A DNA stretch of 64,000 nucleotides from Thelephora terrestris (Eukaryota; Basidiomycota; Agaricomycetes; Thelephorales; Thelephoraceae). The notes under the pieces are model-generated. The model had not been told where the DNA came from, ran no database searches, and was given only the letters and a program-made list of their open reading frames with translations. Positions 54,602-64,000 of the stretch are shown here, piece after piece. The stretch spans positions 310,001-374,000 of the forward strand of contig WIUZ02000015.1 in NCBI GenBank assembly GCA_015956445.1. The letters run 5' to 3'. Numbering within the stretch: the first letter of the stretch is position 1; every line of letters starts with the position of its first letter. Both the position numbers and the translations under genes were made by a program.

Positions 54602-55920
54602 GAAGACGTCCTTCTTATAGCCTAGATCGGTGATCCTTCACGTGACCTACCTCGACGAACCTCATTGGTCCGGGTCACATCAACTTCCGCCCCTGTACCA
54701 TCATCGTTGGCTTACTACATCAAGCTGACACCTCGGCCCGCGGGACGGCCTTGGAAGAACTTCGTTCCGGAACGCCTAGAACGCGCGCGCACTAAAAATA
54801 GGTCTCAAGACCCTGATGACCCCTTTATGACATTACGAACCCCTTTTACGACCCCTCATGACTTTACGATTACGATCAACCCTGGACCCTGATCACACAC
54901 GTGGACAGTCACATCACAGTCTCCTAACCGGAGGAAGGAATCGCCGTTATTCGGAAGGAGTGCCTTAGACTCCTTTTGTTTAGCCCAGCGAATGTGGAGT
55001 AGCCGTTAGCGTGAAACGCCGGCGAATCTGTAATCCCTCATGTCCCATGAGTCTAGGCTCGACCTCCTCATGTTCGGACGTACGTTGAGGTTACCACTTG
55101 TCCGTGATGCTGTTACCGCCTACAGACAACAAGGGATGCTGTATGGTCTCTATCTTTGGCCTCTCCAAAGGAAGCATCCGAGAAGATTCTCACCTAGCCC
55201 TTGGGTGTGATCCCCAGGTACGAACTTTAATGACCCCATGCCCCTCTTTCTTTTGGACTAGTGTTATCTTTACCCCTATGTTTCATGCGGACATTCGTTA
55301 TCTTTTATGCAATCCTTCACACGCTAGTAAGGCCCTTTGTCCTTTATTCTCCCACGCGTCATATTTGCTCGCTTCCCTTACTTAGCGTTCACACACTCCT
55401 TAGCTCCCTTTGTTCGGACTTGATAAGGGTATATTAGGGTATTGACGTCATGGCCACTCCTTTAGTATAAGTAGCAACTGTGGCTGTATCGTAGTACCTT
55501 AGTTTTGTTACCTCAGGAAATCCTCTGCCCTTCTCAGCCCAGTTGCAGTTAAGGCCAAGTCAGAGTTTCTTGTTTGATCCAAGACATCCCCCCATCTGCT
55601 CTCCCTCCCGCTCTGCGCGTCAACTGCGCCTCGTAACTATAGACTCTCCGCAGTCATATTAGAACACCTCGAGCGTCCAGTCGATCAACTGGTGGAGTCA
55701 TCAATCCTGTTGTAGGGATCAACCCTTGTTTGTTAAACCGAACGAAGTACGGTTTAGGTTGGGTTTCTCTTTAGGATTTCGACCTGACTTGCAGTGACCT
55801 CGGACAACCTACCGGAAGAATAGAGACGTGATCGTTCTCTCACAAGCTAGTCGGACTAGTGAGTACTCTGCGGAGTCGGCTCAGTGAACTGGTAGTTGTT
55901 GGGGTAGAGTGGCCCTGACA
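54602..55920. other. Non-coding right part of element X
   Basis: No long open frame. Contains a TATA-like tagtataagtag near 55465, in the plus orientation, and short CT-rich stretches. Confidence 0.35.
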
Positions 55921-55925
55921 AAGAC

Positions 55926-56253
55926 CCGCAAGAATCCGATGACTCGTTCTGGTCAACGTTGTCGTCCCTCCGACAAGTCACGTCAGGTTCGGATGAAGTT
56001 GAAGGTGGAAGTGGCGGGTCTCCAAGACCACTATGGGTTCGCCTTAGTGAGCGCGGCCTTGTCGGACGTGAAGCGAGAGATGCATGATAGTTTGTATCAT
56101 GATGTGTTGGGATGTCGGGAGTGTTGGGTGGATCCGGTAACACGAGCATATTTGTACTGTCCTCAGAGCGTGCATAATCCGCACCACTTCGCTCATCGTT
56201 GTCCGTTTGCTCAGGATTGTACTTGCGACGTAGATCCTTTTGTCTTGGTTTAA
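55926..56253 (+). CDS. E1 plus-strand gene, last piece
   Basis: Matches the C-terminal Cys/His-rich end of the E2 gene (LGCRECWVDPVT, NPHHFAHRC, CTCDVDPFVLV) with conservative differences. Confidence 0.5.
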
Positions 56254-56675
56254 ATTTGCGACTGTTACGAGTTCCCGTTGTACTTCTATTAGTTCGAATA
56301 AGACCAATGTCTTTGATTATCTGTGAGATCTTGGTTACTATGTCACGCGTTCGTGACAACATTGTGATCAAATTGGTGGTTACTTTATGAAAGAACTCTC
56401 AATGAGTGGCTCAGGTTTGTGATGGGCACATTGGAAAGTGAATTGTGAAAGAACCCAGGGGTTTCACTCAAAAAATACCCACTGGGTTCCTGAGTGGGTA
56501 CTTTTACAAAGTACCCACCATATACCCAGTGGGTAAAATTCGGGCGAATTGATGGGTATCTTTCAAAAAGTACCCAAAAAGTACCCAGTGGGTAACAACT
56601 GGGCAAATGGTTTCAAAACCCACAATGAACTCACAATGTACCTACTGGGTAAGTACCCCCTTGCCCCCAGTGAAA

Positions 56676-57060
56676 GCGACTTTTCCACTTGAATTACGGC
56701 GTAAAACAACAGATTTCTGGTCGCTACCTCTGTCATTCCGACACTGTTGCTGCAATTACCCGGTACTGGCCCAAATTTCATAGGAACCAGCAGCTCAAGA
56801 AGAATAGGGTGAAGTTTTTGCGGCCTAGACCAAGGCCAGGAGCACAAGAAAAAGTCTTTAGTGAGCCAGAGGTCGACAACCCAATGGGATCATTGAAGTC
56901 ATTCATCCAGGGAGTGGATAACTTGTTAGAGGAAGGCAGTGTTGGGTTTGAATTCGTCACAACTATTCTTCTCATCAGCAAAAGGGAAATCAACTTATTT
57001 TTCCCACCAGCCAAATCTGACAGATTTTGCGGTATAAATGACAGAGCGCTTAGGACATAA
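56676..57060 (+). pseudogene. FunK1 block 4 (C-terminus)
   Basis: Continues the host frame directly after the aaa target duplication: RLFHLNYGVKQQISGRYL, ITRYWPKFHRNQQLKKN, a basic linker, VDNPMGSLKSFIQGVDN, to a stop at 57060. Confidence 0.75.
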
Positions 57061-60000
57061 ACTTCTAGAAGTTAGAAAATAAGTCAAAAGGTTGCGGAAA
57101 AGGCAAAAAAAGTCGAAATAAGTCAGAAATAAGTAAAATTCCATGTTACTGATGCTCGAAGCTATTGCAACTCCTGTCACAGCTGGAGCTGTATAGCCTT
57201 ACACCTTTACCTACACTAAATTGTTTCCCGTATCGACAGCAGCCTTATAGATGACTTGATTATCACCAGGAAACCGCAATTCATGAGTAAGATGGGATAG
57301 ACCCTGGCCTCTCAGAGAGTACCGTCACCGTGTGGTGTATATGTCAGCACAATGATTTCAACGACATTCCCTGCCCCTGGAGTGAGAGAAGTTCCCCCTG
57401 CCCAGCCATGACTGCTTTTTTTTTTGCAACCAAGCGTCGATATAGCCCCCTTTCGTGTACACTTGTGTAGGGTGTGTAGGAAGAAATGCATTAACACGGC
57501 TTAGAATCCTGTGATATTGTTTACAGACCAATGTATGCGGTAGGAATACAGCGCATATTCGCGGATTACTAGTAGTAGGACCCAAGGTTCAGAGCCGTCG
57601 CCCACGGGTCTATCTCTGCTTGGCACGCCTTCTGGAATATCTTATTGACCTATGCCTACCAAGTTTTCCACGGGTCATAATTCTCCTAGGATAATACTAG
57701 AGTGAAAGGGGATCAATAGAGCGGTTGGATGACACGGTACATGTTTGTGTTCTGCAAGCCCATAAGCAAACATCGGCGCATATGATCATTCGAAACACGC
57801 GTTATACATCGCTCTCCCAAACGTCCTGTGCGCCGCTGTCTACGGCCACATGAGCCCCTGGATTGATGTAAAGATTCTGTTATCATAAATGGAAGCCTCC
57901 ACTATGCGTAGTGACCCGGATCTTCCAGAAAACCGTTGGCCGGTGAGGTTACCGCGTCGAACTTGCTATTCTTGTTCCAGAATCGGAGGTACAGAGCAGC
58001 AACCCCGAGCAACGAAAAACTCCTCAAACGGTTGAAATACGTTCTGCGGGTGATTAAAGCGGGATGGAGTCGAGACCATGGCTCTCGTGAGTCGTCGGGA
58101 CATACCAGAATCAAGCCGATCCGATCAGCTATCGGACCTCTCGAGTCTTCGCGCGACTCCTTGAGCGGTTTGAGGGGAGCGTGGGCGTCATCTTGGCGGG
58201 CTTTTTGTTCTTCTGGGAGGGGTGAAACTTCCCCAGTACCACTGCTCAGGACGCTTGGATCCTATTAGGTCCCGTTATTGAGAAGACGAAGTCTCGGTAG
58301 GCTAATGTTAGACTGAAGATTTATATACCTTGGAGAACGGCGTTGATTTCCATCAGTCCTGTGATCTTGTAGGTCAACTATCCTTCGGAGGTCCGACCCT
58401 CACTTTCTTCAGCGCAATCCAAAACCTGTGTGCAGCATCAGTGCATGTGAGCCCGCCGGAAAACAATAGGGCTTACCGATTAGAAGGGGCCAACTTGACC
58501 TGACCGTGTTCAAGGGTCCTGTCGGGGCCGCTTACGATCGCGCTCCGTATCGCTTTCTGCTCCGGAAGTGAGAATCTGGCGTACGTCCGATGCGCGTCAT
58601 AAATCCGACTCTAGACATGGCAGAGTCGTTACCCTTGGTCGCAAAGTAGTACCCAACCTCTTCTTTTTTTCTGGCAGTAAACCATGTATGCGGCCTGAAG
58701 TGATTGTTGCAAGACTTGCGGTTCCCCCCCCCCCCACGCTGTGATTTTTCGCTGGAAGACGTGAGTGTAGTCAGTTGGACCAAGCTCGACGCCACCAAGG
58801 ATGGGCGTGCCATTGCAGATGATGGTTTCGTTGAGCTGAACACAACACGGAGAGGGGATAGAATGGATATGACATTGCCCTCGTGGTCATGAAGTTCTAG
58901 AAGACGATTTTGCCGGTGAGGGCCATTGCCGCAGAAAGGTAGTCCATCGTACTTTTATATCAACAAATTTTCCGGGGACATTGTGGGTGAGGGACTGTTC
59001 AGGAGGAGCGGGGAGAGCAGCGGTTACGGCCCTCCTAGTATCGAGACGGATCTTCGCGATACCCCTGAGCTCCTTCGAGTTCCGCTATTTGCTGAACTTG
59101 TCCTTTTGGAGAAAGGTATCGTGTGAGTGGTAAGTGGTATTGGAAGAGATCATGCGGTTCTCACACGAGGGCAAATACACTACACCCAACCCCGACAGTG
59201 ATAAGTTTTTCCTTGCTGAATCGGTTCGAGGGCTGGTTTATCGGAAGGTAACCATCGCACCACAATTGCTTACGACCATTCTACTTGATCAACACGTCCA
59301 GGGACTCCAGGTGGTGGACGTGCGAGAGTGGCGATACAGCGGGGCACTAGTAGCAGAGCGGAAGTTTGGCACATATTTCTTGGATGAGTGTTATTCCTGG
59401 GACCTAAAGCTCGTGAGAGTCAAACACTTCCGTAGCGGGTTCACGCGTCGCGTACATATTCGCGTCGCAAGGTCATTAGTTACCCCGCTGTGGTAGACTC
59501 CTCCAGTTCTCTCCGCGCGCTAATACAGGTCCTGAACTTGGCAAATCTTGCAACGACCTTTTCTTTTCGACTGAGTTCGACGGCGATAATATCCTTATGC
59601 CATCGACAGTCAATGCGTATCCAGTCATGGGAGGGAAATTTTCACCTTGTGAAGGGACGTCACTTGGAGGAAGGTCGCGCCGGGGATCACCTCAACATAA
59701 CCTGTGTCGATTGTCGATTTTTGAGATGACATCGGCCCCGAGTCGCGGTGAGGACGCCAGAATATGGAGCTGGATTCGAATCACCTCGTTGCAGTGCAGT
59801 CTTGGTAGGACGTGGGGTATATTCCGTTTGAGAGGGCCTGATGCAGTGAGTGTTGTAGAGTCAAGCGGTGTCGATGCTCGTTCGTAGGAAAAATGAGGAC
59901 AGTGCTTTGATTCGACCGCGTGTACGGACAGACATGACGTTTACGAGAGAGCGCCGTTACCACGCGAAATCCATGTTGGGACCCACAAACTCACTTTCGT

Positions 60001-61489
60001 CTCGTCGCCCATCCTCAATGCCCACCCGCCTGACCATTTTGATGCTCAGGTCCCAGGATACCCCTCTGGAAAGCCACGAGGCCGCTAACAACGCGTTCTT
60101 GGATTCCACGGAGTGAGAAAATTTCAGCATGTCCTCGGTCCCGCAAGGGCCGGCACCACGCACGCATTGTTGCACATGATCTCTGCAAATGCTTCAGGAT
60201 AAGAAGGGTCTCGGGTTGAGGATGTGCACAGTACCTGGTTTGTTCACAAATAGGCTTTCATGCTCACCGTCCGTCGCTCCGATCCCTGTGAAGATGGAAC
60301 GGTTCGTCCTGCCGCGATGGTTCCGATTCTCATTCAAAAGTACGACTGTGCTAAACACAATGCTGTTCTTCACTTGGACCATCAGTAGATTGCATTCCTC
60401 ACAGCAGGTATACCATGATGTGTGTACAACCCAATTACGGAGGTAACTTCTGAGATCTGCACCTTTTCTGTCGGGTCGGATACACCTATAACCCCCGTAA
60501 AAAGGTCATGTCCGGGGCTCAGGGGTCTACGAGTGGGTATACTCACCTTTCCTCTCTCTGGAGCAGCTTTCGGGCAGCCTTTGTGACGCGTTTTCTCCTC
60601 GTCGGATGAAGGGGGTCATTGGACTTGGCCGCTTGGTCGACGCGTTGCCGTGGGTGTTTGTGGGATTGATCGGATGACTGATAGAGGTTATACCAACAGG
60701 TCCTCCAACGAGTAGTAGCGAGCGGCCATGGCTGGTTGAGTGGTCTCACACACGGCGGGTAACCAAGCTGTCTTCGTTCAGTTTCCACTGACGATTGGCC
60801 ATTGTATGCCGCGACCGTCTTCCGGGTGGAGTAACTGAGCTTGAGAGGGGTGGTTTTGTACACGGACGCGCTTTCTTCCCATTCCACCCAATCGCGTAGA
60901 AACAGCCCCTGGAAGCCAGGGGGGGATTCTGACCCGTGCCCCAAGGACTACGTCGTGTCGTTTGGTTTCTTCGAGCGTCCGGTAGCTGGGCCAAACGAAA
61001 AGTATGGGACTGGCGTAGGAGCAGGGTGTCGGTGCCTTCCAACTTGTGTAGAACCGGTCAGTCTTTGTGTTGTCGCCAGCCGTGCGGCTGTTTCGGGGTC
61101 CATCTACTTCAACTCCGCGAGTCCTTGTTCTCCCATGCATGATCGAGGGTCCGAATCTTGACCGTCCATCAGACCGTGGACTAGGAAAGGACCCGGGAGA
61201 CCTGATTTTGGGGTGGGCTGTGAGTGGTTCGTTGTGATTTTATCGCCGTGCGTGGGTAAACCACTCTTGATCCATGGCTCCTTGGGTGACCGTTGAGTCC
61301 CCACGGCGTGCACAACGGGCTGCATTGGCCGCCTGTCCCCAGGAGACCGCATGAGTTCAAAAACCTAGAGTACCGTCCTCTGTGTATCATTATTCCCAAG
61401 TTTTCCCCATCCTCCTCCGATGTTCCCGTCCCCGAGCAAGATTGGTTCTTCGCGCAGAGTTCCCGCTGAACATCCTGGTAAGCCTCTGG
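57061..61489. other. Largely unassigned region with decayed coding-like stretches
   Basis: Between FunK1 and the zinc-finger gene no gene model closes. Minus-strand stretches at 59957-60382 (ATDGEHESLFVNKPGTVHIL; HSVESKNALLAASWLSRG; RVGIEDGRRDESEFVGPN) read like an ancient protein gene in several frames. Another open stretch at 60543-60944 (minus, FLRDWVEWEESASVYKTT, basic C-terminus, followed by a GTGAGT donor) may be an exon. I cannot name either. A poly-C run lies at 58725-58735. Confidence 0.3.
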
Positions 61490-62815
61490 ATGCACCTATC
61501 CGCCTGCAATTTTTTTACTCAACCGAGGGATTCACTTCTTAGACGAGCTACAGTCGCCGTCATTTGTCCATCCGATATCCCTTCCACCCCTCAGGTCACT
61601 CGACATCCCCTCCCCTACTTCACAGTCTCATTCGAACTACGGCACAAGGTGCGTCGTCACTCCGACGTCTTCTGCGCACCCTCGTACTCACCATCCCTTG
61701 GATCACTCACTCACAGCGATGCCTCTGCTTCCCTTCGCTTCAATACGTTTCCCCCTCCTAGCAACTATGGATTCCCGACGCCTTGCCCCATCATTATCCA
61801 TCAACCCCAGATCGTCGACGAGCAAGTACTGGCTTCGCGTATTCAAAGGCCGGGAAATCCTTTCACTCCTCCGTCCACGTATACTGGTGGGTTTTTTTCT
61901 ACATTCAATCAAGGGAGCCCGCCGGTCCCTCGCCTACGTCCCGCCTCGTGGGGTTCACCTTCACAAGAATACGAGGATTCCGAAGATTACCAAATCACCA
62001 AATCAAAGTCATCGGTCGACTTTCGAGGACACTCGGGTGGCGACGACGAAGGACTACCATTCGGCAGAAGAACTCTTCCACCTCTACCGAACCATCAACA
62101 TCCCTGGAGCTTGGGCGCCCGTACGCCATCTAACGACGATTCCTCTTCATCTCGCGGACATTCCACTGATTTTGAAGACGTTTCATCAACCGATTCTTTG
62201 CCCATCGACCCTTTCCTTGCCGATCATCCAAATGAAGAGAACAGGCATGCTGGTTCACCTGTCCGTACAGACGCTGGGGATGTCACTCGAGGATCCACCT
62301 CTGATCAGCCGGAAGCGAGGTACATTCTTCCTTGTGATCGTAGCATTACATACTTACTGACGCTCGATTGAAGCACGTCCGCCCGCCGTCTCCCTTCCGT
62401 TTCCCAACCCGAACACCTCCCCGATTTCATTCTTACTAAGCCTGGTTGCCCACAGACATCGTCTCAAGGGGCGGCGCACAGCCGGAGACGACAACGCGAT
62501 ACCCTCCCTGAACCCAACCCTAACGGCAGCATCGAATGTGGTTGGAAGGGGTGCGTTTCGTCTGATCTTAACTATGACCAGCGATCGGTTGTAGACCACG
62601 TGAGGTTATTACACGGGGGCTCCGGGTCCGAACAGCGCATCACCTGTCGATGGGTCAGAGTTGACACGGGGATGGAATGTGGGTCTGAGTTGCTGCCGTC
62701 AAGTCTAAGCCGGCACACTCTGGACATCCACACAAATCTGCTTATGAAGACCTGCCCTGCATGCGGGAAGCAGTTTAGAAAGGATACGTTCAGGAGGCAC
62801 AATTGTCATGTCTAA
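61490..62815 (+). CDS. C2H2 zinc-finger protein
   Basis: Putative transcription factor. Exons about 61490-62319 and 62374-62815, joined across a 54-nt intron (gtacat...attgaag, branch CTGAC). The first exon encodes a Ser/Pro/Asp-rich, disordered region (NPFTPPSTYTGGFFSTFNQG, EYEDSEDYQITKSKSS). The second encodes three finger-like units: ECGWKGCVSS...VVDHVRLLHG, TCRWVRVDTGMECGSE...LSRHTLDIH and CPACGKQFRKDTFRRHNC. This arrangement of two Trp-containing fingers plus a final short one is common in basidiomycete C2H2 proteins. The 5' end is uncertain: 61490 is the first in-frame ATG, but possible introns at 61479-61543 and upstream exons would change the N-terminus. Confidence 0.7.
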
Positions 62816-64000
62816 GAGGGTCCATGAGCTATGCGGAGGTGTATTACGTCGTTTGAACCTACACTGTATTGTTACTCCTAGAATCAATCCACCTGTATTT
62901 GCAACGCGACGCTTGCCGTACGTCGACAGGGAAGGGTTAACAGGATGAGCTGCCCAAAGCTGCCATATTCCTTTTTTGTGGCATCCCAGCGACTAGAACA
63001 CCCGGTCAAATCAGCTATGGTGATGACCGCCCGGGGGTTGGCCGGAATGGGCTAGCGAGGAACATAGATCATTGTTCACTGCTAAAACGTAAACGGGTCC
63101 GCTGCGATTTCCAGGCCTACGGGTATGTTCGAATCCAACCTCCAATCCAGAGGCGGGGTGGAGGCAGTTTAGAAGCGGGCGGTACCCGGGGGACCCTTCC
63201 GAATCGGTGCGAAAGATAGGGTTAGGATGGGCGGTAACTTCCGTTTCCGTCGATACCGACGCGAGTTGGTCAATGACTCAATCGTTGTCCGGTGTCCCAA
63301 CGTTAACCTTGAACCTTACTTCCTCTCATCATTGCTTTCACATGGAAGGTCCGGGTTCGACTGAGGATCCTCGAAATGCCTTATTCGTGGCCAGACGACG
63401 CGGGCCATCTACCATCGAGCCTCCACGGTTCCGTGGTTTAGGAGGGGTGTTCAATTATGAGTTCATCACGGATGACAGCCCTCCTGGATTATATCGCTAC
63501 CAGCCTCAGAAAGTGGCCGCGGTCCCGACAGTTTCCTTCCCAGACGCGAGTATCCTGGGGGGCTAATGGCCATGGGAGTGACACACGTCAACCCCAGAAA
63601 TTTTGATAATCAGTGCATCGGACCTAGCTGGTGTACGGAGGGTTGTGTCCACCCTTTATCAATCAGAGTCCCTGGTATGGGATAGTCAATTGGTTGAAAT
63701 AGCGAATGAAGGCTGCAAGGCCGCCAAGGAACATGAAACATCGTATCGCACTGATAAGTTACAGGATAATTCGAATGAGCCCGCAGAAGTTGTGGGACTC
63801 GCAAACGATAACAAGCGCTAAGTGATTGCCTAAACCCACTGTCAGTCGTAGCTGCTCTCGCCAGGAACGCTGTCCCAGGCAGGTGATGCGTCATCCGACC
63901 TACACTCCAAGTGTACGATGTGTGCCCTAAGCTTTGACACCCCTCGCCCTGGAACGAAGCCTCTCAGACCGACGATCGAGATCGATGAGAGCTTCGCTCC
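62816..64000. other. Unassigned right edge
   Basis: An open plus frame at 63207-63566 lacks an ATG start and known motifs. No supported gene, repeat or RNA. Confidence 0.35.

Larger units (their letters stand above)
52623..55920 (-). mobile_element. Element X: 3.3-kb TGTCAGG...CCTGACA insertion
   Basis: 3298 bp with 7-bp perfect terminal inverted repeats TGTCAGG/CCTGACA and a perfect 5-bp duplication aagac (52618-52622 and 55921-55925) inside E1. I find no long direct terminal repeats, so it does not look like an ordinary two-LTR element. It carries one four-exon gene on the minus strand and about 1.3 kb of non-coding sequence on the right. The ends resemble those of E (TGTCA...TGACA), so one machinery may move both. 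Confidence 0.7.
48483..56358. mobile_element. Unclassified element E, copy 1 (E1), hosting E2 and X
   Basis: Starts TGTCAGGGTTGTAGG, ends CACGCGTTCGTGACA, TSD acatt (48478-48482 and 56359-56363). Without E2 and X its own length is about 2.29 kb, matching E2. Carries a minus-strand gene (48503-49126) and pieces of a divergent plus-strand gene. TG...CA ends with a 5-bp duplication would suit a solo LTR or a Ginger-like DNA transposon; the two spliced genes suit neither obviously. Confidence 0.75.
48066..56672. mobile_element. MITE copy 2, carrying a 7.9-kb nested insertion
   Basis: Outer parts 48066-48482 and 56364-56672 (726 bp together) are related to MITE copy 1: the same CACTGGGGGCAAGGGG end, GGGTACTTTTTG/CAAAAAGTACCC blocks in inverted orientation, TSD aaa (48063-48065, 56673-56675). 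Element E1 interrupts it. Confidence 0.85.
25686..57060 (+). pseudogene. FunK1 fungal-specific protein kinase gene, split by three nested insertions
   Basis: Host gene in four blocks: 25686-26193, 45370-47344, 47995-48065 and 56676-57060. Between them lie a chromovirus, a MITE and a second MITE, each flanked by a perfect target duplication (catat, tct, aaa), and the host frame continues exactly across all three. FunK1 hallmarks: an N-terminal domain with FKPDLLIMTL...LLAIEVKR, LSRATAVVGAT, LVLKVSWPE, catalytic-loop HHSDISLKNLM (HxD, Asn), NDFDLATW (DFD in place of DFG), YRHDMESFSWVL and a basic C-terminus. FunK1 kinases are a large basidiomycete family of unknown substrate. Besides the insertions there are two in-frame TGA codons (near 46893 in the N-lobe and 47240 just before IPWLYRHD) and one unresolved frame change near 46480, so the gene is dead. 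Confidence 0.85.

Noticed and set aside
52623-55920. Element X as an ordinary two-LTR retrotransposon
   Set aside because: No direct repeat links its two ends, its gene has three introns and no polymerase motif is present.
48066-56672. A single 8.6-kb autonomous transposon with CACTG ends
   Set aside because: The interior has its own termini and TSD (acatt) at 48483-56358; the outer parts alone make a 726-bp MITE like copy 1.
57080-61480. A named enzyme gene from the minus-strand coding-like stretches
   Set aside because: Fragments lie in several frames and I could not match them to any family with confidence.
63207-63566. 119-codon frame near the right edge
   Set aside because: It has no ATG, no motif and no splice context.

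Overview
The window looks like a gene-poor, repeat-rich stretch of a mushroom-forming basidiomycete (Agaricomycetes) genome. Genes have many short introns (about 50-90 nt) with CTRAY branch sites. Two intact F-box/LRR-type genes, a third with a frame break, a fungal-specific FunK1 kinase gene, a GH5_9 exo-beta-1,3-glucanase and a fungal Tnp2/CACTA transposon all point the same way.

Left part (1-25.6 kb). A CACTA (Tnp2) DNA transposon runs off the left edge: its right terminus is near 5734, with the transposase gene (5574-2440, minus) and a second element gene (2289 to beyond 1, minus). Then come an F-box gene (6151-7723), a secreted exo-1,3-glucanase (8630-10407) that may contain two successive 2-nt microexons, and a second F-box gene (12313-10889, minus). 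Two diverged copies of a ~1.1 kb unknown repeat (about 12.6-13.6 and 16.4-17.7 kb) bracket a divergent pair: a PD-(D/E)XK-like protein (15207-13760, minus) and a 214-aa protein (15358-16114). A SAM methyltransferase gene (19677-21130) follows; its 3' end is duplicated 3.2 kb downstream, and the two copies flank a third F-box gene (22832-23963).

Centre and right (25.7-57.1 kb). One host FunK1 kinase gene is spread over 31 kb because three elements landed in its exons, each leaving a perfect target-site duplication (TSD): a Ty3/gypsy chromovirus (26194-45364, TSD catat, identical 187-bp LTRs), a MITE (47345-47991, TSD tct) and a related MITE (48066-56672, TSD aaa). The chromovirus itself holds a Copia element (32414-38785) and a giant fold-back palindrome (40321-44960) whose arms carry arrays of a 35-bp palindromic repeat plus CCTAA/TTAGG tracts. 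The second MITE holds an unclassified TGTCA...TGACA element E1 (48483-56358, TSD acatt). E1 in turn holds a second copy E2 (50019-52293, TSD gagcc) and another TGTCA...TGACA insertion, X (52623-55920, TSD aagac), with a four-exon coiled-coil gene. The nest is four levels deep below the kinase gene.

Right edge (57-64 kb). Mostly unassigned sequence with decayed coding-like stretches, and one good C2H2 zinc-finger gene (about 61490-62815).

The most novel material is the E family (2.3 kb, two divergent unrecognised genes, TG...CA ends, 5-bp TSD), the 35-bp-repeat fold-back element and the candidate microexons. All calls come from reading the sequence; no database search was possible.
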